Source of the DNA: an uncultured Opitutia bacterium
GTDB lineage: Bacteria; Verrucomicrobiota; Verrucomicrobiia; Opitutales; Opitutaceae
Reading direction: 5' to 3'
Assembly (NCBI GenBank): GCA_903834135.1
Contig: CAILHZ010000019.1
Coordinates: 17,474-81,473, forward strand
DNA length: 64,000 bases
Part shown: in pieces, positions 35,646 through 43,110 of the stretch
Layout: each line of letters begins with the position of its first letter
Position numbering within the stretch: the stretch's first letter is position 1
Notes under the pieces: model-generated
What the model saw: only the letters and a program-made list of their open reading frames with translations
Told to the model about the DNA's origin: nothing
Databases searched by the model: none
Program-made: the position numbers and the translations under genes

Positions 35646-36206
35646 GTGCATACTTTAAATAAAATAAACCATTTTCTTTTGGGGGTACTTAGCGGTACTT
35701 GTTTATTAACGATGAGTTGTTCAACGCCGTCTCATACTGAGACTGCTTTACCTGTGCAGATCAGTTATCCAATGCCAGATAAGGCTATTGCAGTTACCAA
35801 TCCAAGCCCATCAAACGGAGTTAACCCAGTCTACCGTAATCCAACTATAGCTGTTGTTACTTTAAGGTCTCACATTGATGAGCAGGGCCGATTGCTTGGA
35901 CCTCAAGTCATGTATCAGATTACGGATCCGGGCGGATGGAATATAGATTCAATTGAGCAAGATGGAACTAAGATGCCACTTTTTGGAGATGTTCTTTCGT
36001 TGGCAGCTTTGAAACAATCTCCTAACAATCCTAGTACCAAACTTGAGCCTTTATTGGATATATCCCAACGCTCTAAAGTTATTATTACCGGACTTATGGA
36101 TCCAATGGAACGGTCAAAGGCAGAGGCATTTAGAAGAGAAACGAAGTCAGATTCTGACCTCATTTATGACCCTAGTGCTGGGTGGCTATTACTTCCCATA
36201 CTGTAG
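35646..36206 (+). CDS. Lipoprotein of the type IV secretion-like cluster
   Basis: 186-residue predicted lipoprotein starting with GTG; signal peptide ends in lipobox LTMSC (Cys25). The mature part has a disordered stretch, then HIDEQGRLLGPQVMYQITDP and a C-terminal block with SDLIYDPSAGWLLLP. It is the last gene of the cluster, 28 bases after the VirB10-like gene. By position it could play the part of VirB7, TraV or DotD, small lipoproteins that complete the outer-membrane ring, but I cannot tie its sequence to any of these. About 130 bases separate it from the acyl carrier gene. Confidence 0.6.
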   Translation: MHTLNKINHFLLGVLSGTCLLTMSCSTPSHTETALPVQISYPMPDKAIAVTNPSPSNGVNPVYRNPTIAVVTLRSHIDEQGRLLGPQVMYQITDPGGWNIDSIEQDGTKMPLFGDVLSLAALKQSPNNPSTKLEPLLDISQRSKVIITGLMDPMERSKAEAFRRETKSDSDLIYDPSAGWLLLPIL

Positions 36207-36304
36207 TTTAGTAGTTCTGTAAGAATCTATTTGTTTGTGACACTAATTCACATCTTATTATTTGCCTTTGCTGGAATTTAGTGCCTCTTTAATGTGTTGT
36301 TGAT

Positions 36305-36319
36305 TAGAGTATTACTCTA
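36305..36319. promoter_or_regulatory. Inverted repeat before the acyl carrier gene
   Basis: TAGAGTA-T-TACTCTA, 7-bp arms around one base, lies 15 bases before the ATG at 36335. It is an operator-like site in the gap 36207-36334 that divides the secretion-like genes from the acyl carrier group. No clear -35/-10 pair is visible. Confidence 0.4.
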
Positions 36320-36334
36320 GTCGCTGCTAACAAC

Positions 36335-36706
36335 ATGATCACAGCTGAACAGGCACATAAAAATATAGAAGAGTCGCTCGTAGGTTTCCCTCAGGAGATC
36401 ACGGAAGCATACCTGACGTTTGCTACAAAAGCTGATTTAGCCTGTTTGGATAAAGTGGTAATCGGGATATTACAATTTTATCTGGCTAAGGCTCCTAAGG
36501 TACCGCTTGCCGAAATGCCTGGTACAACACGCTTACGTGAAGATTTAGGCATGGATTCACTTACCATGATGGATACGGTTTTTATGGTTGAGGGGCTTCT
36601 TTCAATTAAATTAGAAGATCAGGACTTAGTTGAATTAGTAACCTTGGATAATTTACGTCGATTAATTCGCAGCCGTTTTTCAGGATTAGTTAATACACAG
36701 CCTTAA
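36335..36706 (+). CDS. Acyl carrier protein
   Basis: Carrier protein of 123 residues. The phosphopantetheine site is in LGMDSLTMMD (Ser75), followed by the usual helices (MVEGLLSIKLEDQDLVELVTLDNLRRLI). It is about 45 residues longer than the housekeeping AcpP because of an N-terminal helical extension, a common feature of dedicated carriers in secondary pathways. It starts a tightly packed group: the ketosynthase follows by 9 bases. It probably holds the acyl chain used by that enzyme. Confidence 0.85.
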   Translation: MITAEQAHKNIEESLVGFPQEITEAYLTFATKADLACLDKVVIGILQFYLAKAPKVPLAEMPGTTRLREDLGMDSLTMMDTVFMVEGLLSIKLEDQDLVELVTLDNLRRLIRSRFSGLVNTQP

Positions 36707-36715
36707 GTTTTACCT

Positions 36716-37987
36716 ATGAGCCAGCCGAGGGTAGTTATTTCGGGATTAGGCTTCATTACGAGTATAGGCAATTCACATAAATGTGTAAGCGAAAGTCTTC
36801 GCTTCATGCGTTCAGGTATTGAATCTATCGAATTTATTTCGGGAGTAAAATTACCTATAACATTAGCGGGAACAGTTAAGGGGTTTGATACACATGCTGC
36901 AACTTGGGCTGGCTGGTTGTGGCCGCATGGCTATAATTTTAGTAGAGATTCACTACGTACTATGCCTCCGCATGGACTTTATGCATTGTGTGCAACAGAG
37001 CAAATGGTGGCAGATGCTAAACTTAGTCCTGCTGAATTAGCATCAGATGAGACAGCTCTTTTTTGTAGTTCAGGGGGGTCTCCTAAATTACTCAGGCAAT
37101 ATCTTAATCAGATTATTGATTCAAATGGGCAGCGCGTTTCCCCTGCGAGTATAGTCAGTACTATCGCCGGAACGCTTAATTTTAATCTCTCAGCACACTA
37201 TCATATTCGAGGTGCTGTAGCTGGATTTTCATCTGCATGTGCTTCAACAACACAAGCGCTAGGCTATGGTTTTGATGAAATTAGGTTAGGCAGACATAAA
37301 CGCGTTATCGTAGTGGGAGCAGAAGAAGTTGGGTTAGAAGCAACATATGGTTTTCACGGTATGCGCGCATTATCTCGTCAGTGCGATCCTCTGCAGGCCT
37401 CTCGACCTTTTGATAAGAAAAGAGACGGCTTTGTGGCAACGGGTGGCAGTGTGGCACTTGTGTTAGAAGATATAGAAACTGCGATTAAACGAGGAGCACC
37501 AATCTACGCTGAAGTACTTGGCTGGGGCCAAGCAGGAGATGGTCATAATCCTGCAATTTCTGATCCTGAAGGTCTTGGGTTAGCAACAGCTATGAAACGA
37601 GCCCTGAAGGCTGCTCAACTCGAGCCTGGTTTAATCGACTATGTGAATGCTCACGCAACATCAACTCCTGCTGGAGATGCATCTGAGGCCAAAGCCCTTA
37701 AATCTGTATTTACTAGCTCTGGTGCAAATCCAAAAATAAGCAGTACTAAAGCGCTTACGGGCCATGGTCTGTCTATGTCAGGGGTAATGGAGACTGCCTT
37801 TTGTGCATTAGCTTTGAAGGAAGCCTTCATGCCTGCTTCAGCTAATATCACAGAACTTGATCCGGTGTGTGAGGGATTAAGAATTATTCAATCTACTCAA
37901 AATATTGCAGCGCGCTACATCCTTAAAAATAGTAGCGGCTTTGGCGGCAGTAATGTGAGTCTAGTGCTCGGTAAAGCAGAATTCTAA
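36716..37987 (+). CDS. Beta-ketoacyl-ACP synthase (FabF/FabB-like), pathway-specific
   Basis: Condensing enzyme that extends acyl-ACP with malonyl-ACP. The 423-residue thiolase-fold protein has a complete triad: Cys175 (SSACASTT), His313 (NAHATSTPAGD) and His350 with Lys345 (STKALTGHGLS). The glycine-rich end NSSGFGGSNVSLVL is typical. An unusual insertion-like stretch (about residues 55-80, with AGWLWPHGYN) follows the first strand. It lies between an ACP and a hydrolase gene, not beside fabD or fabG, so it is more likely a dedicated synthase than the housekeeping FabF. Confidence 0.85.
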   Translation: MSQPRVVISGLGFITSIGNSHKCVSESLRFMRSGIESIEFISGVKLPITLAGTVKGFDTHAATWAGWLWPHGYNFSRDSLRTMPPHGLYALCATEQMVADAKLSPAELASDETALFCSSGGSPKLLRQYLNQIIDSNGQRVSPASIVSTIAGTLNFNLSAHYHIRGAVAGFSSACASTTQALGYGFDEIRLGRHKRVIVVGAEEVGLEATYGFHGMRALSRQCDPLQASRPFDKKRDGFVATGGSVALVLEDIETAIKRGAPIYAEVLGWGQAGDGHNPAISDPEGLGLATAMKRALKAAQLEPGLIDYVNAHATSTPAGDASEAKALKSVFTSSGANPKISSTKALTGHGLSMSGVMETAFCALALKEAFMPASANITELDPVCEGLRIIQSTQNIAARYILKNSSGFGGSNVSLVLGKAEF

Positions 37988-37996
37988 ACACTGACA

Positions 37997-38872
37997 ATGT
38001 CACTTTCTTTTGCACTGCGTCCTCCAAGCGGTAAGATCGTTCAACATTTAGATTACGGCATTATTATGCCTGGGACTAATGGTAAAGCCTTTATATTGAT
38101 TCACGGACTTACGGGTGCTCCTAATGAAATGAGTTTCATTGCATGGTATCTTAATTCAGAGGGCTACACGGTGCATTGTCCAAGACTTGCCCATCACGGA
38201 GAACCAATGCAGGTGATTAAAGAAGCTAACTGGGAAGAATTTTACGTTAGTGTAAAAGATTGTTTTTTAAATTTAAAAAAAACCTATTCCCAAGTGTATG
38301 TCGGAGGTTTATCGATGGGAGCCCTTCTTGCTCTTTTACTTGCTGCAGAGTTTCCTGCTGAAGTTGCTGGAGTGAGTTGTTTGTCGCCTACATTTTTCTA
38401 TGATGGATGGAATGTACCTTGGTATCAAAGGCTGCTTCCTTTAGTTGCTCGTACAGGGTTAGGCCGCTATTTTTATTTTAAAGAAAAACCACCTTATGGT
38501 TTAAAAAGTGAGAGGCTTAGAGAGAAAGTACATCAGTATTATCAACACGCATCACTCTCTGAGTTGAATGAGGTAGATAAATTGGGGTACCCTTACTTCC
38601 CGGTACGTCTTTTAGTGCAGCTACAGCAATTGGTGGACTACGTGACTCCTCGATTATCCCAGGTTAATTGTCCGTGTCAGGTTATTCAGGCAAGACATGA
38701 TGACATGAGTAGTCCAAAGAATGCAGAATTTGTGAATGCCCAAGTCGCATCTGTGAGAAAAGAAATTTTCTATTTAGAAAATTCTTATCATGTTATTACC
38801 GCCGATCAGGAGCGGGGTAAAGTGGGAGCTCGTATACTTGAATTTTTTGCACAGGAGGTTTCTAGTGCCTAA
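37997..38872 (+). CDS. Alpha/beta hydrolase (carboxylesterase/thioesterase-like)
   Basis: Cytosolic serine hydrolase of 291 residues. It has the oxyanion-loop motif FILIHGLTGAP, nucleophile elbow GGLSMG (Ser106), acid in ARHDDM (Asp235 or Asp236) and catalytic His265 (NSYHVITAD), similar to Est30-like carboxylesterases and monoacylglycerol lipases. A lid region lies around residues 130-210. In this position, next to ACP and ketosynthase genes, it may release an acyl chain as a thioesterase; that is inference. It overlaps the next gene by 8 bases. Confidence 0.8.
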   Translation: MSLSFALRPPSGKIVQHLDYGIIMPGTNGKAFILIHGLTGAPNEMSFIAWYLNSEGYTVHCPRLAHHGEPMQVIKEANWEEFYVSVKDCFLNLKKTYSQVYVGGLSMGALLALLLAAEFPAEVAGVSCLSPTFFYDGWNVPWYQRLLPLVARTGLGRYFYFKEKPPYGLKSERLREKVHQYYQHASLSELNEVDKLGYPYFPVRLLVQLQQLVDYVTPRLSQVNCPCQVIQARHDDMSSPKNAEFVNAQVASVRKEIFYLENSYHVITADQERGKVGARILEFFAQEVSSA

Positions 38873-39545
38873 AGCATTTAATACCGAGTATCTGCTTTAC
38901 ATTGATTTTGATAATACGATATCGCGTGGAGATGTGCTGGATAGCGTCGTAGAAAAATTTGCAGAAGGCACTGTATGGCAGGTGCTCGAAAATGAATGGG
39001 CAAGCGGTAAAATAGGGGCTAGGGCATGTCTAGATGGGCAACTACGTTCTATTAAAGCAACGTCTGAGGCACTAGCATCTCATTTAGACTCTATTATAAT
39101 TGACCCTGGTTTTGCGCAGATTTTAAAGGTCACACACGAGCATAATATCGAAACGGCTATTTTAAGTGATAATTTTGACCTGATTTTGAACCCTATTTTG
39201 AAACGTTTTGGGTTCTCGCATATCGCCTGTTATTCAAACCATTTAGAGCGCAGTGGGGAAACGTTTATCCCCTCATTTCCCTACTGGAATAAGGACTGTC
39301 CTGGGTGCGCCCACTGTAAAAAGACGCATTTTATCCCCAGGGGTGAGGACGTGCGTAAAGTCATCTATATAGGCGATGGCAGATCAGATATTTGTCCTTC
39401 CCTTAATTCAGACATCGTATTTGCCAAAGATAGTCTTTTAGCCTATTTTACTAAGTCAGGTTTAAGCTGCATACCTTATAACGACCTGACGGAAGTCGCA
39501 GAAAAGTTAACACACCTCATCTATGACAACATCACTACCCACTAA
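38865..39545 (+). CDS. HAD-family phosphatase (MtnX/SerB-like)
   Basis: Haloacid-dehalogenase phosphatase of about 226 residues. I start it at GTG 38865 because AGGAGG lies 6 bases upstream, one of the few clear ribosome sites in the window. A longer frame from 38790 would put 25 unrelated residues before the domain. Motif I is DFDNTISRGD (nucleophile Asp14, acid Asp16), motif II LSDNFD, motif IV GDGRSDICPS. A CPGCAHCKK cysteine cluster in the middle may bind a metal, as in MtnX-like phosphatases. Substrate could be a phosphorylated amino acid or polyol. It overlaps both neighbours, so it belongs to the same transcript. Confidence 0.78.
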   Translation: MPKAFNTEYLLYIDFDNTISRGDVLDSVVEKFAEGTVWQVLENEWASGKIGARACLDGQLRSIKATSEALASHLDSIIIDPGFAQILKVTHEHNIETAILSDNFDLILNPILKRFGFSHIACYSNHLERSGETFIPSFPYWNKDCPGCAHCKKTHFIPRGEDVRKVIYIGDGRSDICPSLNSDIVFAKDSLLAYFTKSGLSCIPYNDLTEVAEKLTHLIYDNITTH

Positions 39546-40932
39546 TCTAAATAAAGGCGCATTATCTGAAGAAGAGCTTCTTAAGTTAGAAGCCAACTAC
39601 TGTTCCTGGGGGGATACTGTTCATTATGCCAAAGAATTAAATTTTTTTAGCGAAGCTAAAGGCAGCTTTTTGTATGATAGACGCGGTAATGAATTCTTAG
39701 ATCTTCAGATGTGGTATTCAGCTGCGAATTTCGGCTACCGAAATCCATTGCTTAACGATGCCTTAAAAAAGCAAATAGATGTGCTACCGCAATTAGCATG
39801 TCAGTATTTACATGAAGATCGTGTGCTTCTTGCTACAAAGCTTGCTCAGAAGATCGAAAAAAAGTTCGGTGTTAAAGGACGTATTCATTTTAATGTTGGT
39901 GGTGCCTCAGCCATTGAGGATGCCATGAAGGTCGTACGCAACCATACAGGCAAGAATCATACCTTTGCTTTCATGGGTGGCTATCATGGCAGAACACTGG
40001 GAGCTACATCGATTACTTCTAGTTACCGCTACCGTGAAAGGTTTGGTCATTTCGGAGACCGTGCTAATTTCATTCCATATCCTTACTGCTTTCGTTGTCA
40101 TTTAGGCCTGAAACCAGAGACTTGCGGAACGGCTTGCTTAGGACAGTTTGAAAAAATGTTTGAATCGGAGTATTACTCAGTAGTAAATCCGAAGAATAAC
40201 AAGAGTGAGTACGGCGCTTTCTTTATTGAGCCCGTTCAAGCTACAGGTGGCTACATAGTACCACCGATGAATTACTTCAAGGATCTTAAAAAGACCTTAG
40301 ATAAGTATGGTATTCTCTTAGTGGTTGATGAAATCCAGATGGGCTTTTACCGAACCGGTAAATTTATGTCTATTGAGCATTTCGATGTTGTACCTGACGT
40401 GATCGTTTTAGGTAAGGCAATGACGAATGGCTTAAATCCAATTTCAGCTATCTGGGCCAGAGAGGATCTGATTTCTCCTCAGGTGTTCCCACCTGGCTCG
40501 ACGCATTCAACTTTCTCTGCAAATCCACTAGGCACCGCGACTGCGCTCGCTGTCATGGACTTAATTGAAAGTGAGGATTTTGAAGCACGTGTGATGAAAA
40601 CAGGCGCTTATTTCCTTAACAAATTACAGGAATTAAAATCACGTCATAAGCAGATTGGTCACGTTGAAGGACTTGGTCTCGCACTAAGAATGGAAATGTG
40701 CACCGATGACGGCCATACGCCAAATCGTGCTTTAACAGACGATATTATGAATATCGGACTTGAGGGTAAGCTCACTAAGGGAGGTAAGACTAAGGGTCTT
40801 ATTCTTGATATTGGTGGCTACTACAAGAATGTGTTCACCTTAGCTCCATCGCTTTACATCACAGAACAAGAAATTGATCTAGGTATAGCGCTTTTTGAAG
40901 AAGCGCTTATTCGGGCTTTAGCAAAGAAGTAA
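39523..40932 (+). CDS. Class III aminotransferase (PLP-dependent)
   Basis: Fold-type I PLP enzyme of the ornithine/acetylornithine/4-aminobutyrate aminotransferase class, 469 residues. It has GGASAIEDAMKVVRN (phosphate site), GGYHGRTLG, FIEPVQATGGY, VVDEIQMGFYRTG (Asp269 holds the PLP ring nitrogen) and the Schiff-base lysine in LGKAMTNGL (Lys298). A PYPYCFRCHLG and CGTACL cysteine pair matches the group annotated as 4-aminobutyrate or diamine aminotransferases in archaea and bacteria. It overlaps the phosphatase gene by 23 bases. In this setting it may aminate a keto- or aldehyde-acyl chain; the substrate is not readable. Confidence 0.85.
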   Translation: MTTSLPTNLNKGALSEEELLKLEANYCSWGDTVHYAKELNFFSEAKGSFLYDRRGNEFLDLQMWYSAANFGYRNPLLNDALKKQIDVLPQLACQYLHEDRVLLATKLAQKIEKKFGVKGRIHFNVGGASAIEDAMKVVRNHTGKNHTFAFMGGYHGRTLGATSITSSYRYRERFGHFGDRANFIPYPYCFRCHLGLKPETCGTACLGQFEKMFESEYYSVVNPKNNKSEYGAFFIEPVQATGGYIVPPMNYFKDLKKTLDKYGILLVVDEIQMGFYRTGKFMSIEHFDVVPDVIVLGKAMTNGLNPISAIWAREDLISPQVFPPGSTHSTFSANPLGTATALAVMDLIESEDFEARVMKTGAYFLNKLQELKSRHKQIGHVEGLGLALRMEMCTDDGHTPNRALTDDIMNIGLEGKLTKGGKTKGLILDIGGYYKNVFTLAPSLYITEQEIDLGIALFEEALIRALAKK

Positions 40933-42097
40933 GCTCGGCCTTAGGGTGAGCCTTTAAATAGTAAGCTAAATCGGCATCCAGTGACTTCCATGTTACTTGG
41001 CTGCCGATTTTTTTATAAATAAAATTAATCACGCTGTTTTGGTGGCGTACATGATTATATAGAGGTATCAGCGTGTGCCCTAGGTCTAGCTTTGCTCGGT
41101 AGCCTGTTTGGCCACTTTGTATTTCCGTAGCTCCCTCGTTGCAGGCAGCTTCAATAGCGGCTTCGAATAAACGGAAATACAAAAATGTTTTACCTGCTCT
41201 TGAATAATCAATACCGATAAATTTATTGATGAAGCGCTTACCAATTACAAAACCGAGCATAAAGGTGACAAGTTTACCGGTCGCAGCTTCGCGTTGAAGG
41301 ATAAAACGACTCTGCTCTGCTAAACTGATCTGCTTAAAAAAAGTTATATCTAAGCGCTCAAATTTAGTACTCCCTTTTTCGTACGTTTGCAGAAATAAAG
41401 AGAAGATCTCAGTTAATTCACTTTCCGATGGATTAGAGATAACTGTAGTAACAAGAGGAAGGACTTCGTTTGAGCGTCTTAATTTCTTAAGTAAATTATG
41501 CCGGTGCGACGAGGAGAGACCTCCTATATAGGCATCTTTTGTTGACTCAGGAATTAAGACTACGGTTCCTGGGTAACTAGGGAGTGTGAAGAAACCTGAT
41601 TTTTCACACTGGGAGTTTAAGCTATGGATGTCAGATTTCTCAAAGTCTTTAAAAACAAGCATTGGTGCCTTCAGTGCTACAGCTTCTTTTTTACAGGCAA
41701 AAATGATACTCGCAGTAAAATCGGTAAGATTTAAACCCTCACGTAATCCAATAGTGCCACTGTCTGAACAGGGTGAGCCAATAAATAATGTTCTTTGATA
41801 GCCGACACGAGGAATGATTCGAGCTAACTGCTTAAGTGGCCAAGCAACAATTGCTGGTGCAACCAAACTTAAAGGTACGTTATGTACAAAGCAGGGTATA
41901 ATTCCTACATTATTACCTTCGTATTCAATAAGCCCGTAGAAAAACGTAAATTGATCTTCCAGTTTACTGTTCTCAAGTGCTTTGTACCAGAATTGGCCTT
42001 CCAAAGGAGCTCTAAAACAACTCTGCCACAGTTCAGAATCAAGAACCTCGTGGGTTTCTTTAAACGTAATCTTTAACGCTGATAAATTAAGCGCCAT
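40907..42097 (-). CDS. GNAT/FemAB-like acyl- or aminoacyltransferase
   Basis: Soluble protein of about 396 residues with the double-GNAT layout of FemAB and Acetyltransf_6 proteins: an N-terminal half with WQSCFRAPLEGQFWY and a C-terminal half with SSSHRHNLLKKLRRS, FVIGKRFINKFIGIDYS and the GQTGYRAKLDLGHTL block seen in proteins of this group. Start taken at the ATG right after the stop of the upstream transporter gene. It is the last gene of a three-gene minus-strand operon, and its end overlaps the convergent aminotransferase by 26 bases. Relatives add amino acids or acyl groups to peptidoglycan or lipids, including the bacterial ceramide synthase type. N-acylation of an amine made by the facing genes is a reasonable guess. 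Confidence 0.65.
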   Translation of the reverse strand: MALNLSALKITFKETHEVLDSELWQSCFRAPLEGQFWYKALENSKLEDQFTFFYGLIEYEGNNVGIIPCFVHNVPLSLVAPAIVAWPLKQLARIIPRVGYQRTLFIGSPCSDSGTIGLREGLNLTDFTASIIFACKKEAVALKAPMLVFKDFEKSDIHSLNSQCEKSGFFTLPSYPGTVVLIPESTKDAYIGGLSSSHRHNLLKKLRRSNEVLPLVTTVISNPSESELTEIFSLFLQTYEKGSTKFERLDITFFKQISLAEQSRFILQREAATGKLVTFMLGFVIGKRFINKFIGIDYSRAGKTFLYFRLFEAAIEAACNEGATEIQSGQTGYRAKLDLGHTLIPLYNHVRHQNSVINFIYKKIGSQVTWKSLDADLAYYLKAHPKAELTSLLKPE

Positions 42098-42098
42098 G

Positions 42099-42437
42099 TT
42101 ACAAAGAGACCAAAGCACTTCCGATTACAATACTCGCTATGCCTAGCCAGCGAATCGTTGTTATTTTTTCTTTTAAATAAAAGTGAGAAAGTAGTGCTAC
42201 TGCTACAAAGCATAGGCTTCCGATTGGGAAAGCTACACTCACATCCAAGTTGTTAAGAGCAATTGTATAGAATCCTATTTCAAGACAGTAAAGTATGACT
42301 CCTAAGGTTAGCCATAATTTAGGCCTTACTGGTTTAACTACGTTACTGGTAGCTCCCTGTTTAAGGCAAAGCTGAGCCAAGCTTTCTATAAGTACTGCTA
42401 AAATTAAAATCGCTAAACCAAATGCGTGCGAACTCAT
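42099..42437 (-). CDS. SMR/EamA-type small membrane transporter, second subunit (ArnF-like)
   Basis: 112-residue protein with four membrane helices, a single DMT/SMR repeat. The first helix has the glutamate typical of SMR proteins (VLIESLAQLCLKQG) and the last has the IVIGSALVSL ending. It overlaps the preceding transporter gene by 4 bases (ATGA) and ends one base before the GNAT start. Pairs of such halves act as heterodimers, for example ArnE/ArnF, which flip undecaprenyl-phosphate-linked aminoarabinose. A lipid flippase role is therefore likely, with drug export as the alternative. Confidence 0.72.
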   Translation of the reverse strand: MSSHAFGLAILILAVLIESLAQLCLKQGATSNVVKPVRPKLWLTLGVILYCLEIGFYTIALNNLDVSVAFPIGSLCFVAVALLSHFYLKEKITTIRWLGIASIVIGSALVSL

Positions 42438-42832
42438 AGCGTTGTTTGAGCTTTAGTTCTACTAACTAAAAAAACACCACCTAAGATAAACAAAATGCCA
42501 ACAGTATGACTAAGTGAGACTTTTTCATGGAGTAAAAGACTTGAGCAAGTAAGTACTGATACATAGCTCAGTGCAGTCATCGGTTGTGCAAAGCTTAAGT
42601 CGATTAAGGCTAGAACCTTAATCCAGTTTAAAAGCTGTAAACAGAAAAATCCCATAGCTACATAAAAGTAGCGGCTAGCGAGGGCACTTAAGGCAAGTGT
42701 CCTAAAAGATCCATCATGGGGAGCAGAAGAGGCTGCTAACTTCCATGTAATTTGAATCACTGTATCGAGGATTATAGCTGCTATAATCCCGAGGCTAGCT
42801 GCTTTGGGAAACTTGGGCTTAAGTGTTGGCAC
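42434..42832 (-). CDS. SMR/EamA-type small membrane transporter, first subunit (ArnE-like)
   Basis: 132-residue protein with four membrane helices and a short basic N-terminus. Helix 1 runs LGIIAAIILDTVIQITWKLA, with Asp where many SMR proteins have Glu; the last helix ends GGVFLVSRTKAQ. Coupled by ATGA to the following half-transporter, and so probably its heterodimer partner. It is the first gene of the minus-strand unit transporter-transporter-GNAT; the tRNA-Gln gene lies upstream. Confidence 0.7.
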   Translation of the reverse strand: MPTLKPKFPKAASLGIIAAIILDTVIQITWKLAASSAPHDGSFRTLALSALASRYFYVAMGFFCLQLLNWIKVLALIDLSFAQPMTALSYVSVLTCSSLLLHEKVSLSHTVGILFILGGVFLVSRTKAQTTL

Positions 42833-42915
42833 GCTGGAAAGTGACGCTTTTTATATTAGCTAACCCCTGAGGGGAGGCTATTTTAAGCCTTTTTATAACT
42901 TAATCGCATCTTCAG

Positions 42916-42989
42916 TGGCTGCCCGACCTGGATTCGAACCAGAACTAGACGAGTCAAAGTCGTCTGTGCTGCCATTACACCATCAGGCA
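42916..42989 (-). tRNA. tRNA-Gln (anticodon TTG)
   Basis: The cloverleaf can be drawn fully on the minus strand. Acceptor TGCCTGA pairs with TCGGGCA, the anticodon stem GACGA/TCGTC encloses CTTTGAC with anticodon TTG, and the T arm has GGTTCGAATCC. The discriminator G and CCA are encoded. A second tRNA-Gln (CTG) is at the end of the window. Confidence 0.95.
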
Positions 42990-43110
42990 ATTACTGAACT
43001 TAACATGGTGCCTTTAGTAGGCTGCTGGTCAAGGTAGTAAGTTATCAAAAGGAGCACGATCTACGGTTGAAAAAATCTTAATTTAGGAGGTTAATAGCTG
43101 AAACTACTTG

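Noticed and set aside
36335..37987. Polyketide synthase or aryl polyene cluster
   Set aside because: There is one ketosynthase and one ACP but no acyltransferase, ketoreductase, dehydratase or adenylation gene nearby.
38790..38864. Longer HAD phosphatase start
   Set aside because: GTG 38865 has AGGAGG six bases upstream and begins right before the first domain strand.
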